64,000 bases of DNA from Lethocerus indicus (Eukaryota; Arthropoda; Insecta; Hemiptera; Belostomatidae). Of this stretch, positions 12,546 through 24,403 are shown one piece after another (positions within the stretch are counted from its first letter, which is position 1; the number at the start of each line of letters is the position of its first letter). The position numbers and the translations under genes were made by a program. The notes beneath the pieces were generated by a model. The model worked only from the letters and a program-made list of their open reading frames with translations. It did no database searches and was not told where the DNA came from. The stretch is from the NCBI GenBank assembly GCA_019843655.1, contig JACDQD010000102.1, positions 6,271,501 to 6,335,500 of the forward strand, in the 5' to 3' direction.

Positions 12546-13201
12546 TGGGGACTGTTTAGTTCATCATTTGTAGTTCATCAATGATAGTTTCACTTTCATA
12601 CTGACTGAGCTTCTTTTCCTGACGATCATAAGTACATGTAGCAATATGTTTTTATGTTTCTCGGAATAAATAAGCCACCCAATGATGGCACTTTTGACTT
12701 GTATCCTGGTTACAAAAGATCTCCAGGCCAATGGCATCATGCCGAAGAATGGGCCCACATCAGTATTTCAGTTTACTAATGTCGAACAGATTTCCGGTCG
12801 CAGCATGAATCAGCATTTACGGATATCCGGGATGTTCAGTTTTTCCCGGACTGTCAATTTCAGAGATTGAAAATATCCTTGATCGACGTCTAGTCTCCAG
12901 ACTGTAATTCGTCTTATTTGATGATGTTTGCCGGTCCCCGCGACCGTATAAGCACATCGATCACGGGACATCAGTCGGCCACAACATCCATACATCAATT
13001 CTCCCGTTTGAGGTTTGACCTGTCAATCACTCCCATCACCCGCCTTTTTTTCTCTACGTGTAATCATCAATGGCGACTGTCCTCGGCCAACCGCGAAAAT
13101 GTATCAACTAGATAAAATAAATATATTATTTTAATACTTTGTCGGTAAAATCGTGCCATTTTAAAGCTGTACGACAGGAAAGAATGCTGCTAACGAATTT
13201 C

Positions 13202-13203
<2 letters not shown>
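12546..13203. other. Unassigned stretch upstream of the LINE fragment
   Basis: This is where the missing RT palm and endonuclease of the minus-strand Jockey-like copy would be expected. Words such as KVKLSLM on the minus strand near 12590 loosely recall the VKYLG segment of these elements. I cannot follow homology beyond about 12600. It is either very decayed element sequence or unrelated flank. Confidence 0.5.

Positions 13204-13259
<56 letters not shown>
13204..13259. repeat. (TA)28 microsatellite
   Basis: This is a pure TA dinucleotide array of 56 bases between CGG and GTAGTAATAG. The flanks are not inverted. It sits 200 bases upstream of the candidate recursive splice site. Confidence 0.98.
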
Positions 13260-13262
<3 letters not shown>

Positions 13263-13459
13263 GTAATAGTGAGAACTAGTTTAGGTTACTAAGGGGGATT
13301 CCGTACTCTTTCGTATAATAAAAATAAATATATAAAATTGTTATTGTGTGCTGTAAATTACGTTTATACATTACATTTATTTTCACCAATTTAATTAAGG
13401 AAATATTATATTTTTAGTTATATTAATAGCTAACTAAGGATTTTTTTTATTTGTTTCAG

Positions 13460-13499
13460 GTGAGTGAAACTGCCGGTATGATTGTTGCTTTTATTGTCG
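13460..13499 (+). promoter_or_regulatory. Candidate recursive (ratchet) splice site with short cryptic exon
   Basis: A T-rich tract from 13441 ends in TTTCAG at 13459 and is joined directly to GTGAGT at 13460, so a 3' and a 5' splice site share one junction. A branch-point-like CTAAC lies just upstream, near 13430. A second strong donor, GTGAGT, begins at 13500 and would bound a 40-nt exon. This matches the known layout of insect recursive splice sites: pyrimidine tract, CAG, then a donor. The downstream donor is used for exon definition and then skipped. The 40 bases are open in one frame (SETAGMIVAFIVG), but 40 is not a multiple of three. The alternatives are an ordinary micro-exon or a chance match. 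Confidence 0.5.
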
Positions 13500-13519
13500 G
13501 TGAGTCCTATGTGTTTACT

Positions 13520-16350
13520 AAATATATTTATTTAATAATTATTTTCACAAATTATGCTACCTTTTGGATTTTCCGCAGTCACATTGGAAAATTAAAACAA
13601 ACAATTGCACAATAGAATTTCAGCCAATTGTAGAAATTAACAATACGACTCGTAGTTTGCGGAAAGGAGGCAATTTACAGGTCACTTTGTGCGTCAATAT
13701 ATTCTACAAATTAAACTTTCGGGTTCATAAGAATTTTTATTTTGCTAATTAAGCCCAAGAAACATCGTACTTTTATTCAATTTTATTCGCAGTCAGCTAT
13801 TTAATTCTCTGATGTTATATCAGTTACACTTTAACTCTTGAGTCTCTCAATTTATATAAGATTCCACTAACGCGGGCATTATGTTTAAGGTAACAAGTTA
13901 CGTACAATAAGTGTGCAATTTGCTTATGACAATGCTTCTTAGACCCAACTTAATTTATCAGTCAACATTCGTTCACATAAATTTTACAACAACAAAACAA
14001 AAACATCGCGTATTTAATTAGTCAATTGCGATGCTGAGCATAGATTTATTATATTATTCACATAATCCATACATACATACACAGTAAATAGTAATAAATT
14101 CATGCAGTATTGTTATACTAACAGTATTTCGATCTAATACAAGGGAGAAAATAATTCATCGTAGCTTCTTAATGCTAAATATTACCTTACTAAGTAACTA
14201 CTTTAAAATTTCAAATGCCCTGTCACTCATAATTATTATACGGTAGTTTATATAAAGCGTTATTATTTGTAAATTTGAACTGTCGCATTCATGTCGGATG
14301 TACAGTGGAACGTAAAATGACTGTGCAGTGTTCATGAACTGACTGTGTAGAGGCAATGGGTTCGGTTGGCGTTTTCTTCCTAATTAAAGGACTTGTCGGG
14401 TTTTCGGGAGTTGCTCTTGTTTCGCTCCCCATCCGAGGAGCTCATTCCAATTCACCTCTCGCTCTCAACGGCCCCATTACGAAATTTTTTTCTTCCGGCG
14501 TTACCGGGGAACATTCCCGGAAAGTCGTTTCGTATAATGACCTTCCAGAGGAGTCCTTAAAATTCTGCCGACGGGACCGCGGACCCTGTACGCTACAGTA
14601 CACGGGAACGAGTTTAAGAGTGGGGGCAGGAGGGCTATGATTATTAAAGTGAACTGTTAGGAGATATTTCAACCCGCGTACGAATTGAGGGGGGAGCAAA
14701 CACGACATGAAGCCCTTTCAGAAATTTGTATAAACGTCCACGTATTAAAGAGCCTTTAAATTAAAAGAGTGTTGAAATATACAATGTTTTAAATCGATCG
14801 GAGAATGCATTTAAAAGTTTCAGATTTATATTTTAAATTATATTTTATAATATATATACATAAGATCTGATAGGATGCAATAATTAATGAGAGGTAGATT
14901 AAAATACAATACAAGCTGATAGAACAAATGCTATAGTATAATGCCGAAACATAAATTCTGTTGTGCTAAATGGCACTAATAGTGCTAAAACCTGGAATAT
15001 TCCACCACCATCTCATACGGGGTATTATTACCCGCGTGTTGAACTGTTTTCCCTCACGCGTTTCGGTAGTTAGTAAGCTGTTTAATGAACCCCATAAAAT
15101 CCTGTGATAACATTTAATAATTGATTAGCCAGAAGGACCACTAAACGCTGCCAGGCCTTCGCGGCCCTTTAATGATTTTCCAGCTAATGTCACATTACGC
15201 TTTTAACAAATTGATTTCTATTTAAGTTTCGATTAAATTATTTCACGGACGTCCTCCGCGTTCAGTATATTCGAGGAGAGGGTAAAAATTGAGTCGGCTG
15301 GAAGCCGCATCCGGTAGATTCGGAGGGCGGCCGACTGTACATTGATAGTCGGGGCCCGTAAATTTCATGGGCCTTGAGGTGGATTCAATGCGCAATAAGG
15401 TATCGATCCCGGAGGCGGCGGCGGGACGAGGAAGCGTAACGGAATGACGATCGGGACCGAATCGCCTGAAATTGCCTTGACCCGCTAACACGATAATGTT
15501 ATGTCGGCGTATTCCCCACTTCTTTCCGCCGACCCATCAAATTCGATGTCCTATATGAGGGTTCACCCCTCACCAACCTATTCAAATTAACAATCAGCCC
15601 GGCAAAGTATACCTGTGTTATCCGGTATCAAGTATTTTGTTATGAGACTAGGCTTTAAATATAATTTCCAGCATAATAACAATAATATTGTCATCTCACT
15701 AATGAAAAAGACATACTTGTATATAAATATTCATAATATATATTTATATAATAGTAATGAACTTTTATGAGGAAGTACTGTACAAATTCGTAGTACTCAA
15801 GATATTTGTAATCTGCTAATGAAGGTTTCTCCGTAAAACATGTATACAATATGTACCTCCTTCGTATTTTAAACCATTATAATATTGAATACGCGGAACA
15901 CCTGTCTCATGCGCTCAGCAGGCAAGTGGAACGTTGGCGCGGAATGAATACCGGTAATGGAAGGGTAGAATGAAGGGGGAAGGGGTCCTTTCTGCTCTAA
16001 CCTGTCTCCGAGATTTTTGAAATGTGGGGCGTGCTAATACGACTAATGGACCTATAGAGCGGGGCCGCGCTGCTCTCCGGGCGCGACCCCTTCTCGTTCA
16101 ATAATTACCCCGTCCACGGCCACCTTCTAATCAGCGCCAAAGCCCCAAACCGAGCCTTCTGAACGCCGATGTGCACTATTCCGCCTTCGCACAATACACT
16201 TGCCGTTCGAGTCCGCGAACGGGGATTCTAGGGAGCGAGGGGCCCTGTTACATGCCTGGCTGTCTTCATGTTTTTATTTTGCCCTTTCTAATCTCATATG
16301 GATGATAGTTAAGCAAGCACAACATTTCCACATGGTACCGCTGGTAGATA
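13520..16350. other. Non-coding; islands at about 14340-14700, 15240-15540 and 15960-16250
   Basis: AT-rich DNA with three islands. Short frames at 14356-14640 (+) and 15243-15491 (-) lie inside islands and show no domain. Bases 13520-14340 are very AT-rich and show nothing else. Confidence 0.7.
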
Positions 16351-16355
16351 TGTAC

Positions 16356-16385
16356 AGTTATAATTCGTTAAAGTTATAATTCGTT
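16356..16385. repeat. 14-bp direct repeat with 16-bp period
   Basis: AGTTATAATTCGTT occurs at 16356-16369 and again at 16372-16385. It lies directly upstream of two inverted repeats. Confidence 0.9.
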
Positions 16386-16413
16386 TTGTATATATAGATA
16401 TTTTTGGTATTGA

Positions 16414-16440
16414 CGACAATTCAATGGTTCTGAATTGTCG
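16414..16440. other. Perfect 10-bp hairpin
   Basis: CGACAATTCA (16414-16423) is exactly complementary to TGAATTGTCG (16431-16440), with a 7-base loop. Confidence 0.85.
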
Positions 16441-16477
16441 GTTTGTTCAAAATTTCTTATATATATTCTTCTTGGTT

Positions 16478-16546
16478 TATCGAATGAAAATGGGCAATAT
16501 TAATTGTTTTTAATTACATTCAGCCTGGCTTCGGATTCATTCGATA
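16478..16546. other. 11-bp inverted repeat with 47-base spacer
   Basis: TATCGAATGAA (16478-16488) and TTCATTCGATA (16536-16546) are exact reverse complements. The spacer can add weak inner pairing (GGGC with GCCT, ATTAA with TTAAT). The size is close to a microRNA precursor, but the inner pairing looks too poor for one. Confidence 0.7.
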
Positions 16547-18119
16547 ATCACTACAATTCGTCTTAGAGTATTGCGAGGTATGCCTTACCTGCGAGGTGTA
16601 GGGACGTTATGATGGAAATAATATGCGACTTCAAATTTAAATAAAATGTCGCAGTCACTATCGCTGTCGGAGGTAGTAAAGTAGTTCAGAAATTAATCGC
16701 GCGAACGGAAAACTATTTTTCGACACCTCTTAACCCCATCGGAAAGCTGCCAGGCCGGAGAGCGATGAGTCCCATGTGAACTCCGACTGCGGAAAAGCGA
16801 CTCTGTCGGTGAACTGTTAAAAAGATTACTGTCCGTGAATTGATCGCCTGTCGCACCTGACCTTTCCTACTGGGAGCATCATTCGGTCCCTTTCCCCTTG
16901 AGCTGCATAAATGTTTTCTAAATCTGCGACTTTTCTTTTACAGATCCTTATCTATTTTCTTATCTCCGCTGTTGAGGTGAATGGGGGAGATGGCACTTCT
17001 ATAGAATATCATATTTTCTTCCAACTATATCCTTTAAAACCACCCTTCTTATATCCATCATATACTTCAGAGGCCTCAGCACAATAAAGAAATTCATACT
17101 TATTTGTTGAACAGTATCATATTAATCGGGGCTCTCCGTTATCCCAAGTATTCCTTCAGTCAGGAATGAGGAATAATAAATATCCTGTAATACATTGCTT
17201 CAATAAATGTAACTATTATTGTTATTAGTGCATTTCCAATCTCACCTCCACCATGAATCCCCATTGGTTTTCGGACTCATAAAACAAATATTCAACCTCC
17301 AATATTCTCGTGTAGTTCAGAATTCACGATAGGGATCGGTTGATTAGGGAATAAATATTAAAGCGGAGACTAGTTTTCATATTCGCTTGTCTATAAATTG
17401 TAAACATCTAATAAAGAAATAAGGGTGTGCACTGAGAAAATATTGAAGCATGAGGAGTGGGCTGTAACATGAAAGGGGTTGTGAAACGCCGGCCTAAGTG
17501 CTCAATAATTCAGACTGCTTCAAAATTCTGCCGAGAATAATCCATTTGAACTGGCATTGCCTCCTCTACTCCTCAACTGTGTGTAAGTTTCTTTTTCTTT
17601 AAATTGGTTTTAGTGGAATATGGAAAATATCGATAGGCCATTAATTAGACTTGTAATAAGCAAAACATAGTTTGACCACAATATATAAGTTTGGTCTGTC
17701 ATTATTTATTAAATCAATCCCGGAACTCCCCGGCCTTTTGATTGATTATTATCGGTATTATTTAGGTCCCAAGAAGAATATATTAATTATATAATAAATT
17801 CAGTTAGAATTCGGTCGGTTTTTATCTGAACCGGGCAATGAGCGTTGAGATTTTCGAGTCACCACCAGGGTAACTTACACCCGTCGGATTAATACAGCGG
17901 ACGTTTCCGCTATAAATCTCTGGTGCTGACTAACTGGCGAAGCAGGAATTTAAAAAAAATGTAAAAGTGGGACGGGACCGATTTTAAACCGCTCTGGAAA
18001 ATATGTTTGGAAAACTGAATATTTCAACAGAGATGAATTGTTCAAATGGGTGTTTTGGGTAACATGACTGCGAAAATAAAAAGGGAATTCGTTGTTATAG
18101 AATAAAATGTAAATTCTTG

Positions 18120-18146
<27 letters not shown>
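18120..18146. repeat. (AT)13 microsatellite
   Basis: This is a pure AT dinucleotide array of 27 bases in AT-rich sequence. The open frames crossing it (minus strand, about 17950-18269) translate it as repeated Tyr-Ile and are not credible proteins. Confidence 0.98.
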
Positions 18147-18151
<5 letters not shown>

Positions 18152-20559
18152 TCAAGGCTATTTTCTCTGTAATGCACATATTTTTGGTCATTGACTGTAA
18201 TACACAACAGTTTAGGTAATAAAATTGAGTGTACAAATAGAAACCTAGACAGATAGTTGTCACAAACAAGCTAGGTTAACCCATGATATACTTATCACAC
18301 ATATTATCATTCTTTGACGTTATAGTCATTTAATAATTATTCTCCGGTGTTCGGGAGTCAGGCTATGAGGTATTTTATTTTTTTATTTTGTTGCCAAAAT
18401 CGACACAGTTGCCTCCTCTTAGCATTGTCATTGTATTTTTGAATTCGTTTCCTTATCTCGACCGAAATAATTACTTCCGGGTGAAAAGAAAATTGCAATC
18501 CTCCAAATAAAAATCTTAAGAGGTATCCTTTTTTTCTTAATGTCAAATTCAAAGACACACCCGGCTTTCTTTGTCGTCATTTTTTCTTTTAAGTACAGTC
18601 AAATGGTACTTCGCCTCGGGGAAAGCCCCTCGGATTATCCGGAAGCTTTCCTTGAAAATGCGAACACTTTAAAGTGCACCATAATGCTAGAGGGGGGGGC
18701 CGCGTGGCGTGGTTTATTTCGCAGATGGGCACTTAAATTTAATAAACGCCGTTTAGGAGATAGGGCCGAATCGCGTGGAGCGGCAGATATTTAAACGAAT
18801 TTTCTCCCCATTTGAATATATTTTCGACGGAGACTACATATTCGATGCGGGTTGATAGAGTATACGAAGCATGAAATTACTCAGACGTTTACTCAGTACG
18901 CATATCTTGGAATATTCGATCAAATTGACTAGAATGGCTTCAATTCTTATTACTGACGAAGGATAATTAAATTTAACCAACGTAGAACCTATTTCTATAG
19001 GCGAATAAGATATATATTGCATTTTTGTGGTCTTAACAAATTTTAGAGAAAGTACTAAAACTAACTTGAAAGTAATATGGGCAAGTAGGTATATTATTTA
19101 AATACAAATTTGTTTTCGAGTATATACCATAATCACGCTCGAAAATATCTAATTATTTCTAGGTGTTAATGTTATTACAGTAATTCGCAAAAATAATATA
19201 ACAAATTGCTTTTGAGTATAGTCCAAAAAATTACTTTCAATAACTATAAGAAAAATTAATTAGCACGTTTCAAAAGGATTGAGAAATTTTAAACGATATG
19301 TTTAGTTTCTCATTATTGGTTTCCTCCTTCAGTATTCACATCAATGGCCCAGTGGCCGCAATTATAAATGAAGAATGTATAAGTGGAAAGACCTTTGTAC
19401 GAAGAAAATATCCGAAATTGTTTTACCTGGCCACTTCTAAACTCATAATCAACGAAAGACCCGAAATTCGCTATAGAAATAAGTGGCGGCGCCGTTCCTT
19501 TTTAAACCGTTTTAGCCGAGAAGAGAACGAGGGCTCGAGTTGGGAAGTAAAAATTGGGGCTTGTTAAGGTGTGTTGGGGGCGTTAAAGAGGGCCGGTAGA
19601 TGAAAACGAGTGGGTCTCCCCGGCGGTTGGTGCCGAGGGCGAGCGGGGGCCAAGGGCCAGGGGCCAGGATTTAGGGCAACTAATTAGAGCCGCGGCCCCC
19701 CCCCAGATAGGAGCGTAATGCCGGGATAAACTAGGGCTGGTTAATCCCCCCTCGCGCCCACCTACCCCTCGCCGAATTTACAGCCTTGAGAGTCAGAGGG
19801 AGAGGCCTTAGCATTCATTAAACATTTGCAACGCGGTTAAGGAGCGCCGCAGAGGGCGCCCCGAGAAAATCGTGGAAATCGTATGGGCGCATCGTTAACC
19901 CGCCGGGCTACTCGAGAGAGGGATATATTATTTTACCATATTATTTCAGAAAATCATCGCGTACATATGGACGGCTATGTTATGTGTTGGCCGTGTTTAC
20001 AGTGACACTAGGGAGTCCCATCTAGTTGGAAACACATTCACGTAAATTGGGTGGAGAGCGGTTCGACAATCGCTTGGGTTTCGGGCTTTTACTTGTGCAC
20101 AAATGCGTATCCACAAGAGTGGGTGGGTCCTCGAGAGACGGTTATGTATGAAATATGCAGCAGAAAAGGAACAATTTACTTGGGGTTAAATTTATTTATT
20201 TAAATGTTGATGAGCGCGCTGATTTTGAATCTCTTGAAATAAATATACTCTTTAGAGAAAATAATATAATAGTTGGTTTAATGGAATTGAGAGAATGTTT
20301 GCGAAAAAAATGTTCCCGATGGTCAGCCCCGCCGAATATAATGGATAGGTTCGGCGGCTGGTCATAATGAAAGCGGGCCTTGGGCCGGTATCCGGGAGGG
20401 CGACGGCTCTACACTTCAATTAAATAAGGCATCCGCCGGGGGCGGCCCTTCCCAAATATTTGTATGGCGATGAAGCGGGCAACAATGCGGCAACAGGTCC
20501 AAACACAATGGCCCGCCCCAATCGATCCATCCCCAGTCTTCCACTTTCGGCTTTCCCTA

Positions 20560-20570
20560 CCCCCCCCCCC
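20560..20570. repeat. C11 homopolymer tract
   Basis: A run of 11 C in a GC-rich island. Similar runs occur at 19696-19704 (9 C), 33852-33861 (10 C) and 63198-63207 (10 C), each also in an island. Confidence 0.95.
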
Positions 20571-20719
20571 ATCGATTTTCCTCCAACCTGGGACCGGGAC
20601 TTTAATATATAACTATAAATATGACTCGAGCCCTCAATCATTCTCTATCAACTACGCACGCCGCTGTCGGGACGTTTTAATATTTTAATTTTGGGAATCC
20701 CTGAATACTCAGTATCGAT

Positions 20720-20721
<2 letters not shown>

Positions 20722-20758
<37 letters not shown>
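20722..20758. repeat. (AT)18 microsatellite
   Basis: This is a pure AT dinucleotide array of 37 bases between TCGATTG and CTTATTAAC, just downstream of a GC-rich island. Confidence 0.98.
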
Positions 20759-20759
<1 letters not shown>

Positions 20760-21856
20760 TTATTAACAGAAGGAGTATGTACGAACCTAATTAATCCATC
20801 CTTATCTTCAATATTTCATCTCCTTCCGTCGTATTTCGCCGAATCTCACAAAAGAAGCGCTCCATGGAAGGAATTCCAATGGCAATTGTTCAACAGGAAT
20901 TTATAATACACAGAATAAAAAAAGGACGAGGGCGCTAATTTCCTTCTTTTTCTCTCGGGCCGAATATCCATTCGGTCTAATTGTGTACTTAGGGATAATA
21001 AAGAAGACACTCAAAACGGGGGCGGCCGAAGTAATTGGCGGGCCCTTTGTGCTCTAATGACAGTAATTAATGGTAGTTCAATGAGGGAGATGCGCGATGT
21101 GCACGGGGATGTATCTTTTTTATCTTCTTCCCGTTTCCTTTTTTCTTCACTCTTCGGTCGACCTCCCATAATTAGGCCCACCTTCGCGGTGTAAGCGCTC
21201 TGAGTTAACGTCTTCCTTAACGCGCCATAAATCATCGCCGCTGTGCCTTCTTTAATAATATACAGAATAATCTTCTTTTTTCTCATTTTAGTTTTTTTAT
21301 TCATAATATTCCCCTTCTGTTTATTCTCGCCTCCAGTCCCACGGGCCGGGCGCTAATTAACCGTTTGGACATTAATTACGCTTCTCGGGCCACATTTATT
21401 ATTCTTTCTTTTTCGGCCGCCGAAAATTTCAGCCGAAAAAATTCGTAAGCTCGATGATAAATTGCGAAAAGTGTTTTAGGAATGTGCGCGGAGGCGTCGC
21501 ATTTTACAAGGCTAATAGGATTAGTGTCGGTTAACCAAAGGTTGATATCACACCGGTTATTTTTCGCTTCTAGGTCTAGGTGTCGTTCATTGACGTAGCT
21601 CGTCCACACCAATAATTTATTCCGTTCTATAATTCCTAAACGAACCCTCGGAATATTGTTACTCAGTGTAATATGACACAGAACAAAACATCAACAGCCT
21701 ACAAAAACGGGCGTTACTATTGTGAACGGAGATAAAGTCGAAGAAGGCTTTCGGTGTCTCGAAATTTACTATTAATAATATATTGAATAACAGCTTTACG
21801 CCTGCGGATCATACTGCATTCATTTCGTGATTTACAACTTTCCTAACTTTATTGGT

Positions 21857-21891
21857 CCCATGCTGTGGTTTATGGCCCCACAGTACATGGG
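21857..21891. other. 12-bp hairpin with two-base bulge
   Basis: CCCATGCTGTGG (21857-21868) pairs with CCACAG (21878-21883) and CATGGG (21886-21891), leaving TA bulged and a 9-base loop. It is a GC-rich stem in otherwise AT-rich surroundings. Confidence 0.8.
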
Positions 21892-22446
21892 TTCTATTTT
21901 TCACCGTCATCAATATCAAAACCGAGTGGAGTCCAGATGAAGCTTCAACCACAATGACAGTCACATATGACTAAGAAAACAAAAACTGTCCAAAAATATC
22001 CTCGTGCTAATAATCAGAATATCCTAATAATGTAGGTTGAATCGTATTAATTTATGAAATACAGCAACCAATCATTCTAAAAATAGAACACATTCAATTT
22101 CGTCTGTTTACTTAAATATTTTTTAGTCTTTTTGTTATTTTCACCTTCTCTAGTTATTATTTGTTTTCTGTAATTAATATAGTAGGTGAAATTCGTTATT
22201 TGGCACTATAAGTTTGAGAAGGGTACAGAGGTACACATTTTCTCTCCTACCTACCCGGATCATTTATCTTGGGCGCTACTCAATGTCCACCTGTCTTCTT
22301 TCACTCGTCCTACGCCTGTTTTCCCATTTCCTATTTTTGAAACCTGAGATGTTTCTCTTTTTATATATCTTCCATTTTAGTTATCAATTGTAGTCTTCAG
22401 CTACTCGGTAGTAGTCATTCAATGTAAGAGATATGAGAACCTAGAA

Positions 22447-22479
22447 GATATTTTAATGATATTTTAAGGATATTTTAAT
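22447..22479. repeat. 11-bp tandem repeat, three copies
   Basis: GATATTTTAAT, GATATTTTAAG and GATATTTTAAT follow one another without gaps. The period is about one helical turn, so the A/T tracts lie on the same DNA face. Confidence 0.9.
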
Positions 22480-24202
22480 GTGCTCTATTTAATAACTTTG
22501 TAATTTTGTTTCTCCTTCCCATAATTCAAAGAAAAGTTAATAAAAAGCTTTGAAAACTCATAAAACAAATAAATTAAAATGCGCGTTATACTTACTACCG
22601 GTGATTAGAAGTCTGCTGGAAGCTGAATATATTCAAACGACCCAATAGACATATTGTGTTTCATTTCACAAAAGACAACGCAATATCACGAGCGTTTCGA
22701 ACTAGGCTAATTTCAGTTTAAATTCCGCTTTGTTAGCGCGGCCTAAAATATCAAACGACTCGTACGTGAAATAGTGGGTTATAATGCCCTATTAATGGTT
22801 ATCTCTATCCACTTAAACCGGGAGGACCGATTGTACGGGCTAATTCCTGCACTGCTTCCATCCCGGCATTAATTAATAGCACTAATTTGCTATGCGCCCT
22901 AAATCCTGTATGCATGTGATCTAAACATTTAGATTAACCTATTCATTGTTTCACAGTTAAATATAAATTGCTGTTGTCGGAACGTTCCCCGTTGTACTAT
23001 TATACCGTTGTCAGCGGAGAAATCTCCTTGGTGGAACACTCCTTCGCGGTCTGTTTAAATTTAAGAACTAGAAAATATTTTTAATTCAGTTAAATTAATT
23101 TGAATCAAATATTTACACTTTAATAGGCTCAATATTTTTGAACCCAATTACCTAAGTACTTTCACCATACGATCTCTCCTTAACAAGGCAAAATGCTAGT
23201 GGGACAGCCTAGGGCTGAGGGTTGTCTGGTTTGATTGTGTAGCGAGGCGGCGATTACAGGGGAAATTCTGCCAGACGGCCGAGAGCGCCGAAATATTTTC
23301 GAGGCGTTTAAATGGAAGTTAAGTCTTTGGAACTTGACGAGGTTGGCTGGGAAGTTGCCGGGAGTCCGCATTAATTAATGAAATTGAAATGAAATTCCCG
23401 CCGCTAGCTAGTTCCTCAACCTCAAAACTTTATCTCGCGGACTAATTTGCTAATTAATTACATTTAATACCTGAAATCCGGGGCCGCCGTCGACCCAATA
23501 TTTTATCTATTTAATGTCACCGGATTTAGATGTATCCAAATTGCCTAGCACCCACAGGGTTCATAATTCTGTTATAAATTCTAAAGTTCTGAAGTCTGTT
23601 GTAATGTACAAACACTGTGGACCCTAAACTGTTGGTATTAAATTCAAATCAATTCATTTAATTTCGGCAACTATTTTATCATCTACACACGTCATCTACA
23701 ATAATTCACTTTAGATTAATGTTTATATAATTAAATATCGGTATTATCACGCAATTAAAATTTGTAAATAATGAACTAATTTACAATTTACGTACGGAGC
23801 TGTTAGGCTATTCGTCTACATGAAGTAATGATTCGAATTATTACTAATTTTTTATAACTATATATTCACCGTATCCACCGCTTAATGGTACTGCACTGTC
23901 ACTATCCAATTACAGTAAAAAATTTCAATATTTGAAGCCTGCAATACGTCTGATGCCAGCGTAATTTTATATGTAAAATATATTATTTATAACTTTTAGT
24001 CTTATGACAAAAAATGTATTTTTTTTATATATGTATATATACATGTATAATTCATATTATTATTACTGATTTATTTGCTTTAATTTAATTACAATATTTA
24101 TTCAGAGAAATCCCCCCAGCGAAATAATAAGATCAAAGACTTTATATTTAAAGAAAGATCTTTGTTAATATAAAGCCAGTATAAAAGTCCTTATAAAAAA
24201 GA

Positions 24203-24236
<34 letters not shown>
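24203..24236. repeat. (TA)n array forming a 34-bp perfect palindrome with GTG/CAC ends
   Basis: The (TA)n run at 24206-24233 is capped by GTG on the left and CAC on the right, making a perfect 34-bp inverted repeat. The arrangement is similar to the larger palindrome at 27073-27144. Confidence 0.95.
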
Positions 24237-24403
24237 GATGCGGATCTGAGGATTTTATACCCGGACGAATTCAATTAGATTTAAGAAAAGGGCCAGGGAG
24301 AAAAAGGGAGGATTGGGAGTTTATCCGAGTAACAGCGGCGATGTGTCCTGGGTTGAGGGGGTCGCCGGGAGGGGGAAGAGTTTTTGCATGTTATCACCCC
24401 CGC

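Larger units (their letters stand above)
16560..20721. other. Non-coding; islands at about 16660-16900, 18600-18790, 19440-19920 and 20320-20640
   Basis: The island at 19440-19920 is among the most GC-rich of the window, with a C9 tract and many CpG. No exon-like or RNA-gene-like feature is seen. At 16573-16595 GCGAGGT is directly repeated, and the minus strand has a CGCAG|GTAAGG junction with only a poor pyrimidine tract. Confidence 0.7.
20759..24202. other. Non-coding; islands at about 21000-21380 and 23200-23500
   Basis: Bases 21650-22780 and 23520-24200 are very AT-rich. The segment 22860-22900 and the island edge at 23370-23470 contain several TTAATTAA/TAATTA words, which are the core of homeodomain binding sites. 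TAATTA is also common by chance in AT-rich DNA. Confidence 0.65.

Noticed and set aside
12564..12998. Minus-strand frames upstream of the LINE fragment as parts of RT or endonuclease
   Set aside because: I could not find the FADD motif or endonuclease motifs, so I did not extend the element beyond about 12545.
16478..16546. Possible microRNA precursor
   Set aside because: Arms pair for only 11 bp and the interior has large asymmetric loops. No known insect microRNA sequence was recognised here or elsewhere in the window.
16570..16605. Minus-strand CGCAG|GTAAGG, resembling a third ratchet site
   Set aside because: The sequence before CAG on that strand is not a good pyrimidine tract, and the GCGAGGT direct repeat explains much of it. 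It is also on the other strand from the two strong sites.
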